From positions 1 to 64,000 of the IMG/VR virus record IMGVR_UViG_3300033153_004222: a stretch of 64,000 nt of DNA, one strand, 5' to 3'. Within the stretch, counting starts at the first letter, position 1. Each line of letters opens with the position of its first letter. The notes under the pieces are model-generated. The model had not been told where the DNA came from and did not search any database. It saw only the letters and a list, made by a program, of their open reading frames with translations. This stretch comes from a virus. Shown here in pieces: positions 30,275 through 39,126 of the stretch. Position numbers and translations under genes: made by a program.

Positions 30275-30457
30275 ATGATTAATACGGAGTATTACGTATC
30301 CACTTGTTGTTATGACGAGGTGGAATTATATTTTAATAAAAAAACTAAATCAGAGGTAGGCATTTGTCAATCTTGCAAAAAATTTTGTAATTATGAAGAA
30401 GACGAAGAACACAGAGAGTACGAAAGTCCCTACTCAGACGAACCCTGGGACATGTGA
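30275..30457 (+). CDS. Small cysteine protein, possible zinc ribbon, 60 aa
   Basis: A 60-aa protein with a CC pair, CQSC and a further C in the first 40 residues (STCCYDEVELYFN, GICQSCKKFC), as in small zinc ribbons, then an acidic tail. It overlaps the next zinc-finger-like gene by 65 nt in a different frame, so both may be real. Confidence 0.5.
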   Translation: MINTEYYVSTCCYDEVELYFNKKTKSEVGICQSCKKFCNYEEDEEHREYESPYSDEPWDM

Positions 30458-30587
30458 AATATGTTTAGGAGATCAGCACATTACTTATATGCATGGCCAA
30501 GAAGAAAGAGATATGCCATGTCCATTATGTAATGATAAAACTGATCCTGAAGCAGAGAGATTAATGAATGGATGGCCTTTTAAATAA
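30393..30587 (+). CDS. Zinc-finger-like protein, 64 aa
   Basis: A 64-aa protein with CEIC (residues 21-24) and CPLC (residues 43-46), a C-x2-C/C-x2-C zinc knuckle, preceded by a basic/Thr-rich N-terminus. It begins inside the preceding gene. Small zinc knuckles in phages bind nucleic acid or host proteins; the role is unknown. A shorter start within the frame is possible, so the overlap may be less than it appears. Confidence 0.6.
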   Translation: MKKTKNTESTKVPTQTNPGTCEICLGDQHITYMHGQEERDMPCPLCNDKTDPEAERLMNGWPFK

Positions 30588-30593
30588 AAAGAT

Positions 30594-31001
30594 ATGAAAA
30601 AAACATTAGAAAACTGGGAAAGTCCCCTCTCTCAAACAGAGGAATTAAAAGCTATTCAAGAAGCTATAACTAATATTTGCACAGAAATAGAGGCAGAATT
30701 AGAACTTGATCAAAAATGTACTTATATAACCTACACTCGACCTGAAATTAAATCAATAGATGTAGATAAAATAGGTGAGATGTATAAAAAACTGGATAGT
30801 TTAGGAAAAACAATAATGAAAAGTGAAGAATTTGATGTTTTTAAAGAACAACTCAAATTAAAACCTGTAACTGTAGTGGAACCTAAAATGTCTGTAATGA
30901 AACTAAATAGCACGGAGGCTATTATGGTTTTAAATACTATTTTAAAAATCTATAAAAGTAAAAAGGAAATTCTTTTACAAAAAATGGATTTGAAACTTTA
31001 A
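30594..31001 (+). CDS. Helical early protein, 135 aa, unknown
   Basis: A 135-aa protein, strongly helical and charged (KAIQEAITNICTEIEAELELDQKC, KKLDSLGKTIMKSEEFDVFKEQLKL), likely a helical bundle. It precedes the 86-aa gene and the DNA polymerase gene by short gaps. No known motif. Confidence 0.6.
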   Translation: MKKTLENWESPLSQTEELKAIQEAITNICTEIEAELELDQKCTYITYTRPEIKSIDVDKIGEMYKKLDSLGKTIMKSEEFDVFKEQLKLKPVTVVEPKMSVMKLNSTEAIMVLNTILKIYKSKKEILLQKMDLKL

Positions 31002-31012
31002 AATTTAATAAA

Positions 31013-31273
31013 ATGGGATATTTTGAGAGTAAGTATTCTGATGTCGGAGAAGGCAGCAGAAAAGAAACAGCTAAAATGCTGTTAAGTTCTATGAGAGGAA
31101 GGCTCATAATGGGACAAGCATTAGCAATTGCTTCTAAGGTTATAATGAAAAGAGAACATCCTTATAAAGAAGAATCTAATGCAGCTGATATGAAATTTAT
31201 CGGAGAAGAATTATTTAGTCCTTTTTATAATATGTATACCGGGGAAGAGGAAAATATAAGAGAGCATAAATGA
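31013..31273 (+). CDS. Small protein upstream of DNA polymerase, 86 aa
   Basis: An 86-aa protein, helical (ETAKMLLSSMRGRLIMGQALAIASKVIMKREHPYKEESNAADMKFI). Its stop overlaps the polymerase start by 4 nt (ATGA), so the two are translationally coupled. It is possibly a polymerase-associated factor, which is inference from position. Confidence 0.6.
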   Translation: MGYFESKYSDVGEGSRKETAKMLLSSMRGRLIMGQALAIASKVIMKREHPYKEESNAADMKFIGEELFSPFYNMYTGEEENIREHK

Positions 31274-33201
31274 TTCATTTTATAAGTAGCACAGAAAGAA
31301 CATTTGATAGTCCTAAAATACAACATAACCAAGTCAGCAAAGAAGACATATTTCAATATTGTACAACCAAAAAATTCCTCGGTGTAGATACTGAAACAGA
31401 AGGTCTTGACTTTCTTACTAAGAAAGTTGTTATGTTTCAAATAGGAGATAATGAAAATCAGTTTGTAATTGATACAAGAGATACTGATATTGAATTTCTT
31501 CGACCAATTTTGGAAGATAGAGGAATAACTAAAATCTTTCATAATGTCAAATTTGACTACAAGTTTATCAAGAAATGGTATGATATAACATGTGAAAATG
31601 TTTATGATACCATGTTAGGAGAACGAGTGCTAACTTGTGGCAAAGACGTTAAACCAGGACATCACAGCCTTGAACAGGTGTGTCGCAGAAGATTAGATAT
31701 TCAGCTGGATAAAGCTACCAGGAATAAGTTTATAGACTTACGGGGTAGGCCTTTTGAAGATCGCCTTATTATTTATGGAGCTCAAGATGTAGAGAATTTA
31801 ATAAAAATAAAGAATTTGCAAATGGAAGAAATTAATTCTTTTGATCTAAATAAACTTTTAGATCTTGAGAATGAAGTTGTCCTGGCATTTTCTGATATTG
31901 AATTCAACGGAATAGCTCTGAATAAGGATAGATGGACAGAAATAGCTGAAGATTATTCAGGAGAAATGAAAGTAGCCCAGGAAGAACTGGACAAAATTAT
32001 TATTTCTGATAAGAAATTTTCTTCTTTTTTGAACAAAAATGTTCAGTTAGACTTTTTTTCCTTAGTAAAGGATGTTGAAGTTCTGGTTAATTGGTCAAGT
32101 CCAATTCAGGTATTAAAGCTTTTTAAGGAGCTTATACCGACTTTAGAAGATGTAAATGGAAAGAATCTATATGTGTATAAAAATAGACATATACTGTTCT
32201 CTAAATATATATCTTATAAAGAGGTTGAAAAGAAGTCTAATGCTTATGGTTTGGATTTTTTAAAATATGTAAAGTCCGATGAGCGGATTCATACTTCTTT
32301 TAATCAAATTTTAAATACAGGAAGAGTAAGTAGCAGAAATCCAAACATGCAACAAATTCCTGCAGACAATAAATATCGTAATTGTTTTATAACTGGTAAA
32401 GAAGATTGGGTATTTGTATCTTCTGATTATAGTTCGCAAGAGCTGTGTATTATAGCATATGGATCTAAAGATCCGGTATGGCTACAAGCATTGGCTGATG
32501 GGAAAGATTTACATTCCGTATGTGCTGAGTTAGTTTATTCTTTCAGATGGAAGAAAGCAGCTTCGCCAGGATGTAAATACTATAAAAAAGATGCAGATGG
32601 AAAATTTTTAAAAGCCAAATGCGATTGTAAAGGGCATAAATTATTAAGGACAAGTGTAAAGACAATAAATTTTGGATTAGCGTATGGTATGTCTAAAGTC
32701 AAATTAGCTGACACCCTACAGATTTCTATAGGAGAATCAGATAGATTGATTAAGAAATATTTTAAAGCCTTTCCAAAAATCAAATTCTTTTTAAATTGTT
32801 TAGGAGAGTATGGTCTTGATAAAGGATATATCAAGACTTTTGCACCTTACAGAAGAATGAGATGGTATAGTTCCTGGCATAAAGGAATTAAAACAGATAA
32901 ATCTTTGAGAAAAGAACTTGGAATGATTGAACGGGCAAGTAAAAATACTCCAATACAAGGAACAGGAGCAGATATGTGTAAATATGCATTAATCTTGATA
33001 AGAGATTATATAGCTAAACATAAAATACCTGTAAAACTTGTAATGGCTGTGCATGATCAAATAGACACTATTGTCCATAAAGATTATGCTGATCAATGGA
33101 GTATAGAATTGAGTGAGTTGATGCAACAATCTACTCTAAATATCATACCAAGTGGTCTGTTAAAGGCTGATACTACAAAAAGCTCTTTCTGGGAAAAATA
33201 A
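31270..33201 (+). CDS. polA: Family A DNA polymerase with 3'-5' proofreading exonuclease
   Basis: A 643-aa replicative polymerase. The exonuclease domain shows D40-x-E42 (VDTETEG), HNxxFD (D96) and Y169-x3-D173. The polymerase domain shows TGRVSSRNPNMQQIP, motif A (D386 in SSDYSSQEL), motif B around residue 462-475 (KxxNFGLAYG) and motif C (H595-D596 in AVHDQID). There is no 5'-3' exonuclease domain; that activity is encoded separately at 39.1 kb. Between motifs A and B, residues ~434-457 form a short insert rich in Cys, Lys and His (PGCKYY...KCDCKGH) that could bind zinc. It would copy the phage genome with the primase, helicase and SSB-like protein nearby. Confidence 0.93.
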   Translation: MIHFISSTERTFDSPKIQHNQVSKEDIFQYCTTKKFLGVDTETEGLDFLTKKVVMFQIGDNENQFVIDTRDTDIEFLRPILEDRGITKIFHNVKFDYKFIKKWYDITCENVYDTMLGERVLTCGKDVKPGHHSLEQVCRRRLDIQLDKATRNKFIDLRGRPFEDRLIIYGAQDVENLIKIKNLQMEEINSFDLNKLLDLENEVVLAFSDIEFNGIALNKDRWTEIAEDYSGEMKVAQEELDKIIISDKKFSSFLNKNVQLDFFSLVKDVEVLVNWSSPIQVLKLFKELIPTLEDVNGKNLYVYKNRHILFSKYISYKEVEKKSNAYGLDFLKYVKSDERIHTSFNQILNTGRVSSRNPNMQQIPADNKYRNCFITGKEDWVFVSSDYSSQELCIIAYGSKDPVWLQALADGKDLHSVCAELVYSFRWKKAASPGCKYYKKDADGKFLKAKCDCKGHKLLRTSVKTINFGLAYGMSKVKLADTLQISIGESDRLIKKYFKAFPKIKFFLNCLGEYGLDKGYIKTFAPYRRMRWYSSWHKGIKTDKSLRKELGMIERASKNTPIQGTGADMCKYALILIRDYIAKHKIPVKLVMAVHDQIDTIVHKDYADQWSIELSELMQQSTLNIIPSGLLKADTTKSSFWEK

Positions 33202-33206
33202 ATATT

Positions 33207-33593
33207 ATGAAGAATAAGAAATATTTTTCTCGGCCTTTAATAAAGGTTGAGCAAACAGATGATTTTACAAAAATTAAAGACGAATCTGGAAATGTATTAA
33301 TTGAATGGGCTCTAAAAGACCTTATTCATATGGATACAAGAAAAGAACGAGATAATTATGTAAAATTAGCAAAGACGGATCCCAGATTACTATTATTAAA
33401 ATTAGGATATAATGAGTTTAAGAAACATCAGAAAGTATTTTATATACCAAATGATGTTCTTGAACCTGTTATCGTAGATGTTATTTTTAGAATAAGAATG
33501 TTATACGATGATTGTGCTGATTTAATAAATGTAAAAGATCCGAAAATAATTCATAGGTATATAGATTTAACCGATTTAGAACCTTTTAATTAA
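33207..33593 (+). CDS. Early protein, 128 aa, unknown
   Basis: A 128-aa protein between polymerase and helicase genes (5 nt after polymerase). Basic N-terminus (KNKKYFSRPLIKVEQTD), beta-like segment (NVLIEWALKDLI) and a helical, acidic C-terminus (RMLYDDCADLINVKDPKIIHRYIDLTDLEPFN). A replication accessory role is likely by position; no family is recognised. Confidence 0.62.
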   Translation: MKNKKYFSRPLIKVEQTDDFTKIKDESGNVLIEWALKDLIHMDTRKERDNYVKLAKTDPRLLLLKLGYNEFKKHQKVFYIPNDVLEPVIVDVIFRIRMLYDDCADLINVKDPKIIHRYIDLTDLEPFN

Positions 33594-33607
33594 GTAAATA
33601 TAAAATT

Positions 33608-34927
33608 ATGAATGCAGATCAAATTAAAGTTAAGGATAATATCCAAAGACAAGGTTTGAATCTCTGGTTTAAAAAAAACTGCAAAGGAACTTTGGAGTAT
33701 GCAACGGGTGTGGGTAAAAGTAGATGTGGAGTTTTAGCAGCAGAATATGTGGTATCACAAATTCCAGAGGCATCCATATTAATAATTACTCCTACTCAAG
33801 CAATTAGAGATGAAGCCTGGGTGGATGAATTTAAAAAATGGGGAGCATCGGAGGTACTGGAAAACAATGTAGATATACAATGTATTCAGACGGCTTATAA
33901 ATATGAAAGAAAACACTATGATTTAGTCATAGCGGATGAAGTTCATAATTATTTGCCTGAAGCTGGTAACAAAGATTTTCAACATTTTAAATTTTTTCAA
34001 AACAATGTTTATGATAAAATATTGGCATTAAGTGCCAGTATTGAAAATAAACTAAAACCCCGATTATGGGGAATTGCACCAATAGTTCATACAATATCAA
34101 CTACTGAGGCTTTAAAATTAGGATTAATTTCCTCATTTAAAGTTTTTAATGTAGGCTTGGAGCTTTCAGCTATAGACCGAAAGGACTATGATGAAGCGTC
34201 AAAGATATTTGATGAAACTTTTGATATTTTTAAAGATGGAAGAGGGTATAGAAATATACAAATTCTATTCAAATGTTTAAATCCTCATTTCTTCAAACAT
34301 TATTGTACTTCTCAAGGCTTTGGTCCTGATGAATACTATACTGTTAAAAATTGGCCTCATAGATGTAAAGATGCTATGAATGCCAGGAAGAACATTCTGT
34401 ATAAAGCAGGATGTAAACAAACAGCTATTGAAGAAATAGTAAAGATGTTTCCAAAAAGAAGAGGAATCATTTTTTCACAATCAATAGATTTTGTTGAGGA
34501 TGTAAAGCAAACTCTGGATCTGATAGATACAAATATATCCCATACATATCATTCTAAAATAACAAAAAAGAATAGAAAGATAGTATTGGATGATTTTAAT
34601 GATCTATCCACTCCAAGTAGAATTATTATTTCTGCATCTGCTTTGAATGAAGGCGTTAATTTAGAACAAATTTCTTTAGCTATTATAGCTTCTGGAACTT
34701 CTAAAGAAAAGGATTTTATTCAGAGATTAGGTAGAACTGTTCGATTGGAAGAAGATAAAGAGGCAATAATGGTTAGACTATACATAAAAAATAGTCAGGA
34801 AGAGAAATGGTTAGAAAGTAGCCAAGAGAATTTCCGAGGTGAGTTTTTAAATAACATTAATGAATTAAAATTTATAAATAATGCACAAAGGAGTAATATT
34901 ATTAACGAAAGCAGATACAGTATCTGA
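33608..34927 (+). CDS. SF2 helicase
   Basis: A 439-aa protein with helicase superfamily 2 motifs in order: Q-like region (RQGLNLWFKKN), motif I GVGKS (34-38), motif II DEVH (110-113), motif III SAS (142-144), the second RecA-like domain (GIIFSQSIDFVEDV), then SASALNEGVNLEQ, and motif VI QRLGRTVR (~372-379). It would unwind DNA ahead of the polymerase, or remodel recombination or transcription structures. Its last 47 nt overlap the next gene. The lack of family-specific extra domains leaves the exact substrate open. Confidence 0.88.
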   Translation: MNADQIKVKDNIQRQGLNLWFKKNCKGTLEYATGVGKSRCGVLAAEYVVSQIPEASILIITPTQAIRDEAWVDEFKKWGASEVLENNVDIQCIQTAYKYERKHYDLVIADEVHNYLPEAGNKDFQHFKFFQNNVYDKILALSASIENKLKPRLWGIAPIVHTISTTEALKLGLISSFKVFNVGLELSAIDRKDYDEASKIFDETFDIFKDGRGYRNIQILFKCLNPHFFKHYCTSQGFGPDEYYTVKNWPHRCKDAMNARKNILYKAGCKQTAIEEIVKMFPKRRGIIFSQSIDFVEDVKQTLDLIDTNISHTYHSKITKKNRKIVLDDFNDLSTPSRIIISASALNEGVNLEQISLAIIASGTSKEKDFIQRLGRTVRLEEDKEAIMVRLYIKNSQEEKWLESSQENFRGEFLNNINELKFINNAQRSNIINESRYSI

Positions 34928-35507
34928 GGCTCAAAATAATGTAGAAAACTTTTTAGAGTCTTATGGAGAAAGTAGAGTATGGGATTGGTATGTCATAGGA
35001 GGCAGATGGTCCGGTAGTTTAAATAAGCTTCATAAACAATTTTCAGAACTTGCAGAAGAAAGAGTCCCAGGAGATATGGGAGAATTTGGAAGAAGTTCAA
35101 AAAATGTAGAAGAAAATTCTGGACAATGGGAAACTATTTGGGAAGAAATAGGTGGAGAAGGAGAACATCCCTTTAATAGAGATTCCTATAAAAGTGCAGA
35201 ATATACAGATGATATCATACCATTAAAAAATTGTATTGATATTGTAAAGGAATGGGAGATTGATAGGTATGCTAAAGGAGATGAAGAGTATAAAGCTATG
35301 GTAAAGGCTTATACAGAAAAACCTAATCCGAAGCATCCTAATTCTCATAAATCTACAGCTGCTTATCATGCTAATATCTTTCATAATTTTATATGGGATT
35401 CATTTTCGTTTGATTCTAATACATATGATGTAGAAGAATGGACTAATGATGTTCCTGAAAAAGATATTGAAAAATATTGGGCTGTTATGATTGATATGCA
35501 CAATTAA
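34881..35507 (+). CDS. Conserved phage protein of unknown function (WYVIGGRW type)
   Basis: A 208-aa protein. MHKGVILLTKADTVSEAQNNVENFL, then VWDWYVIGGRWSGSLN, is the signature of an uncharacterised protein group in phages and plasmids. The C-terminal end reads EEWTNDVPEKDIEKYWAVMIDMHN, also typical (xxxxYWAVxVDxHxx). No catalytic residues are assigned. It starts inside the helicase gene, so expression is coupled; a folded RNA follows it. No good later start exists before residue ~65. Confidence 0.65.
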   Translation: MHKGVILLTKADTVSEAQNNVENFLESYGESRVWDWYVIGGRWSGSLNKLHKQFSELAEERVPGDMGEFGRSSKNVEENSGQWETIWEEIGGEGEHPFNRDSYKSAEYTDDIIPLKNCIDIVKEWEIDRYAKGDEEYKAMVKAYTEKPNPKHPNSHKSTAAYHANIFHNFIWDSFSFDSNTYDVEEWTNDVPEKDIEKYWAVMIDMHN

Positions 35508-35565
35508 ATTGTGTATCTTTACCATAGGAGAAACGGAGGTATTCCCTTCAAATTTTAAGTAAAAA

Positions 35566-35650
35566 AAGTTAGTGAGTAAGCTCAAAGCCGACAGTATGAG
35601 GTTTACCGTGGGTGCTCGGCAGATCCCCTTGGCTTATAACTAACTTATTT
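35566..35650 (+). ncRNA. Folded RNA G, terminator-capped
   Basis: AAGTTAGT (35566-35573) pairs with ACTAACTT (35639-35646). TAAGC (35577-35581) pairs with GCTTA (35632-35636). GCCGA/TCGGC (35587-35591/35616-35620) caps an AGGTTTACC loop. ATTTTAC follows. It fills the gap before the RecA-like gene. The bases before it (35519-35560) show no clear fold. Confidence 0.55.
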
Positions 35651-35681
35651 TACAAATTATTCACAAATAAAATAGAAAAAA

Positions 35682-36347
35682 ATGGCAACATTAATTCAAA
35701 TTTTAGGTGAATCTGGATCAGGTAAAACTTATTCAATGCGGAACTTAGAGCCAAAGGAAACTCTTTATATCAATTGCGATAAAAAGAATATGCCTTTTCG
35801 TGGCTGGAGAGCTAAATTCTGCACAGAGAATAAGAATTATGTGGTAACTTCTGATATAAATATGATTTATACGTTATTGAAGAAGGTACATGCAGATCAA
35901 CCTCAAATTAAAGTGGTAGTAATAGACACTCTAAATTCTATTATGTCAGATAAAGAAATGTCTGAAAGGAAGAAAAAAGGATATGATAAATGGATGGACT
36001 TAGCAGGTGATATCTATGATTTATATCGTATGATTTCAACTTTAAGAGAAGACTTATCTGTATTTTGTTTAGCCCATACCGAAGATTTTACCGGTAAGGA
36101 TGGTTTAGGAAGACAAAGGTTAAAAACCAATGGTGCAAAATTAACCAAGCTAAATGTAGAAGGATTATCAACTTATACTTTATATACCTCTGTAATAAGA
36201 GGAGAGGAAGGGGTAAGTTACAAATTCTTAGTTCAAAATGATGGATCAAATACAGCAAGAAGTCCTGAAGGAGTTTTTGAAGATATACTGATTCCAAATG
36301 ATTTGGACAAAGTTGTAAGTAATATTCAAGAATACGAGAATGCGTAA
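35682..36347 (+). CDS. RecA/Sak4-like ATPase (recombination)
   Basis: A 221-aa ATPase with Walker A GESGSGKT (9-16), a nucleotide-domain core (NCDKKNMPFRGW) and Walker B-type VVVID (78-82). Length, the MATLIQILGESGSGKT start and the pairing with an SSB-like gene downstream fit Sak4-type single-strand-annealing/RecA-like phage ATPases. It would act with ssDNA-binding protein and nuclease in recombination-dependent replication. A generic phage AAA ATPase is the alternative. Confidence 0.78.
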   Translation: MATLIQILGESGSGKTYSMRNLEPKETLYINCDKKNMPFRGWRAKFCTENKNYVVTSDINMIYTLLKKVHADQPQIKVVVIDTLNSIMSDKEMSERKKKGYDKWMDLAGDIYDLYRMISTLREDLSVFCLAHTEDFTGKDGLGRQRLKTNGAKLTKLNVEGLSTYTLYTSVIRGEEGVSYKFLVQNDGSNTARSPEGVFEDILIPNDLDKVVSNIQEYENA

Positions 36348-36377
36348 TTCAATTTTTAACAATCTAAATTTTAAAAT

Positions 36378-36965
36378 ATGTATAAATTAGATCAAAATGT
36401 TTCTGAAGAAAGCGGAGGAAACTATTTTAATGTAGGCATTTATGAAAATGTAAGCCTAAAAGAAATTACATTAGAGGAGGCAAGTAATGGTAATCCATTT
36501 TTAAAGTTCCACTTTGAAGGAGAAAATGGAGAAAAATTAAGCCATACTGAATGGCCTATAGCGGCTGATGATCAGAATTTTGAAAAGAAACTTAAAAACT
36601 TTCTAATCAGAATAAAACATATCAGTACAAAATTTGTTCCTGTAGAAAGTGTGGACATAAATGCTCCTGACTTTGATGCGTTTGCAAATAAAGTTATTGA
36701 GCTATTAACACCACATTTGCCTAACAATAAAGTTAGGATTAAATTGGTATATAATTATAGGAACTATGTTTCTCTTCCAAAATATGTTCCATTTATTGAA
36801 AAAATGGTAGTAGCTAAAACTGCATCAAGATTAAAACTTGATCCAGGATTTGATAAATTGGAAAAGGATGAAGGAACTGATCCTGTATTATCTACAGCAA
36901 ACGAAACACTCGTTTCTCCAACAAGTGGAACAACTGAAAGTTCGGAAGATGTTCTTCCGTTTTAG
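36378..36965 (+). CDS. SSB-like single-stranded DNA-binding protein (probable)
   Basis: A 195-aa protein with a beta-rich body (KLDQNVSEESGGNYFNVGIYENVSL, FLKFHFEGENGEKL, VRIKLVYNYRNYVSL) and a disordered Thr/Ser/Glu-rich tail that ends EDVLPF, matching the acidic tip (DDxPF) by which bacterial and phage SSBs recruit partners. It lies next to the RecA/Sak4-like ATPase and the primase, the expected company. An OB fold is not directly proven. It is followed by a 13-bp terminator. Confidence 0.7.
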   Translation: MYKLDQNVSEESGGNYFNVGIYENVSLKEITLEEASNGNPFLKFHFEGENGEKLSHTEWPIAADDQNFEKKLKNFLIRIKHISTKFVPVESVDINAPDFDAFANKVIELLTPHLPNNKVRIKLVYNYRNYVSLPKYVPFIEKMVVAKTASRLKLDPGFDKLEKDEGTDPVLSTANETLVSPTSGTTESSEDVLPF

Positions 36966-36992
36966 AGGTTGTTAAATTTTCAATGATTGAGG

Positions 36993-37026
36993 ATCCATAA
37001 TACCAGCAATGGTATTATGGATTTTC
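36993..37026 (+). terminator. Strong hairpin terminator, GCAA tetraloop
   Basis: ATCCATAATACCA (36993-37005) pairs perfectly with TGGTATTATGGAT (37010-37022), 13 bp, loop GCAA, followed by TTTTC. It separates the SSB-like gene from the primase gene. Confidence 0.8.
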
Positions 37027-37042
37027 TATAAAACAAAGGCTT

Positions 37043-38092
37043 ATGTATAATATGAATGAACTATTGACATTTGATAGCCTCCTTAAAAAAGTAGAACCAT
37101 ATCAAATATTTGCTTATTACATAGGAAAAGACATCAAACTCAATAAAGTACTTCAAAGTCCCTTAAGAAAGGACAAAAAGCCAAGTTTTAGTATTCATAT
37201 TTCCAGAACCGGATATATGTATTATAATGATTGGGCAACTGGAGATTGGGGAGGTGCTATTCAATTTGTAATGAAGCTTTTAAATTTATCTGATATGTAT
37301 TCAGCTGCAGCTCAAATTAACTCTGATATGAATGCAGGGTTACTTGATGATAGGATGGACACAAATGGTAATATAGAGTATAAAGGATTTAAAACTCATT
37401 TCAAACAAGAAGAAATAGAAAAAATTGCTAAGAATACAGCAAGTGATGTTAAAATTTCTGTTAGAAGATGGGAAAAAAATGATTTAAAATATTGGGCAAG
37501 TTTTGGAATTACAGAACGAATATTAACATATTATAATGTTTTTCCTTGTCAAAGAGTATTTTTAAATAAAATGGTGATATATGTTAATAATCCCAGAGTA
37601 TTTAAACCTGCTTATGCCTATGCATTTTATAAAGATAGTGAGTATACTTATAAGATTTATCAGCCAATGAACCCAGATTATAAATGGACATCCAATGTGG
37701 ATTTTTCTGTTTTACAAGGATGGGATCAAATGCCTGAAACACATAAAGTATTAATACTTACCAAATCTTTGAAAGATGTAATGACTTTAAGGTCATTAGG
37801 AATTCCTGCATTAGCAACTCAAGGAGAGCTAATGGGTGTAAAACCGCATATATATCAACAACTAAAAGAACGATTTAAAGAAATTTATTTGTTATTTGAT
37901 TTTGATTATGGTGGAGTTAAAGGAACTCAAAAACTAAGAAAACTTATACCAGAATTAAAATTCTTTTTTATACAGAATTTAAGTCATAGAACTGATGGAT
38001 TTAAAGATATAAGTGATTTTAGAGTAGAGCATACATCAAAGGAATGTTTAGATCATTTGAGAAAATGTTTAGTTAACTGGAATAAAAAATAG
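37043..38092 (+). CDS. DnaG-like primase (TOPRIM)
   Basis: A 349-aa protein. The N-terminal region (SPLRKDKKPSFSI at ~39-51, then YYNDWATGDWGGAIQFVMKLL) is the pre-TOPRIM pattern of DnaG/phage primases, lacking an obvious CHC2 zinc-finger. The TOPRIM domain shows LILTKSLKDVMTLRSLG, a GI-turn, and LLFDFDYGG (D-x-D around 285-287) with metal-binding acids, then PELKFFF. It would lay down primers for the family A polymerase. The starting ATG 37043 is followed by an in-frame ATG at 37052; either may be used. Confidence 0.85.
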   Translation: MYNMNELLTFDSLLKKVEPYQIFAYYIGKDIKLNKVLQSPLRKDKKPSFSIHISRTGYMYYNDWATGDWGGAIQFVMKLLNLSDMYSAAAQINSDMNAGLLDDRMDTNGNIEYKGFKTHFKQEEIEKIAKNTASDVKISVRRWEKNDLKYWASFGITERILTYYNVFPCQRVFLNKMVIYVNNPRVFKPAYAYAFYKDSEYTYKIYQPMNPDYKWTSNVDFSVLQGWDQMPETHKVLILTKSLKDVMTLRSLGIPALATQGELMGVKPHIYQQLKERFKEIYLLFDFDYGGVKGTQKLRKLIPELKFFFIQNLSHRTDGFKDISDFRVEHTSKECLDHLRKCLVNWNKK

Positions 38093-38096
38093 AAAA

Positions 38097-38588
38097 ATGG
38101 GATATACACATTATTGGGACCGATCTACAAAACTTAAACAAAGTAAATTTGAAGAGTTTATTGAAAAGGTCAAAAAGATAGTAGATGGAATTAAAAAAGA
38201 AGGTGCTATCGGAGGAGTTTATTATGAGGATAAAGAAGTTATTCTTTCTGGATTAGAAGGAAAAGATGATCCTTGTATAAACGAACATAGAGTTGTATTT
38301 AATGGAGATGTTGAAAATGGTTTAGGCCATGAAACATTTGTCATTGAAAATAGCTCTGGAGAGCTTATAGATAAATTTAATTTCTGTAAGACAGCGAGGA
38401 AGCCATATGATATAGCTGTAACAGCGTCATTAATAGCTTTTAAGCAAACATTTCCTTATGCAGTAGAGATAAGTTCTGATGGAGAACCTTCAGAATGGGG
38501 AGATGGTTTAACACTTTATAATAAAGTGGTAGCCAAAAATGATACTGTAGATAGCAATGTTTTAAATAAATGGTTAAACGCAAAATAG
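38097..38588 (+). CDS. Conserved phage protein of unknown function (MGYTHYW type)
   Basis: A 163-aa protein beginning MGYTHYWDRSTKL and containing HETFVIEN and FCKTARKPYDIAVTASLI. These are hallmarks of a family spread through phages and plasmids without known function. It follows the primase gene by 4 nt and is followed by the RusA-like resolvase, so a DNA-metabolism role is possible but unproven. Confidence 0.68.
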   Translation: MGYTHYWDRSTKLKQSKFEEFIEKVKKIVDGIKKEGAIGGVYYEDKEVILSGLEGKDDPCINEHRVVFNGDVENGLGHETFVIENSSGELIDKFNFCKTARKPYDIAVTASLIAFKQTFPYAVEISSDGEPSEWGDGLTLYNKVVAKNDTVDSNVLNKWLNAK

Positions 38589-38595
38589 AAAAATT

Positions 38596-39114
38596 ATGTC
38601 AAGGATACTTTACAAAATAACTATACCGGAATTTAAGACACATGTAAGGCAATCCAAGAATAAATGGAGGAAAATAAATGGACAATCAATATATACAGGA
38701 GCTCACCATAGGGTGAGGCATATATTTATGGAACAAATGCATAAATATTTGTCTGTATATATTCCATTTATGGAAGAATCTATTAAATCTCAACCATTAG
38801 AAATCCATTTACATGTTTATGCTCCAATAAATTACGGAGATGTTAAACGAATGCGAGGCAAATTAGCCTGGAAACCAGCTAAAGAAGGATATACTCCTAC
38901 ATGGGATCTGGATAATTTCGCCTGGATATGGATAAAAGGCATACAAGATGTATTACAAAAAAAAGGCATTATAAAAGACGATTCAGTACAGTTTATAAGA
39001 AGAGTTAGTTATGAATTTAGCCCTATAGACGATTTAGTCAAAAGGAAATTAGTAATAACTATACTACAATCTGCTCCCGTATGGGTTCGGATATGGAATA
39101 AATTATTTAATTAA
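38596..39114 (+). CDS. RusA-like Holliday junction resolvase
   Basis: A 172-aa protein. The C-terminal half has TWDLDNFAWIWIKGIQDVLQKKGIIKDDSVQFI, in which D104 and D106 (DLDN) and D128-D129 (KDDS) match the catalytic acids of RusA (DxDN and DD). RusA-type enzymes are symmetric dimers of ~120 aa that cut four-way junctions; this one has an N-terminal basic extension (residues 1-50, QSKNKWRKINGQ). It would resolve replication/recombination intermediates before packaging. The preceding gap is 7 nt. Confidence 0.78.
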   Translation: MSRILYKITIPEFKTHVRQSKNKWRKINGQSIYTGAHHRVRHIFMEQMHKYLSVYIPFMEESIKSQPLEIHLHVYAPINYGDVKRMRGKLAWKPAKEGYTPTWDLDNFAWIWIKGIQDVLQKKGIIKDDSVQFIRRVSYEFSPIDDLVKRKLVITILQSAPVWVRIWNKLFN

Positions 39115-39126
39115 AACTTAAAAAAA

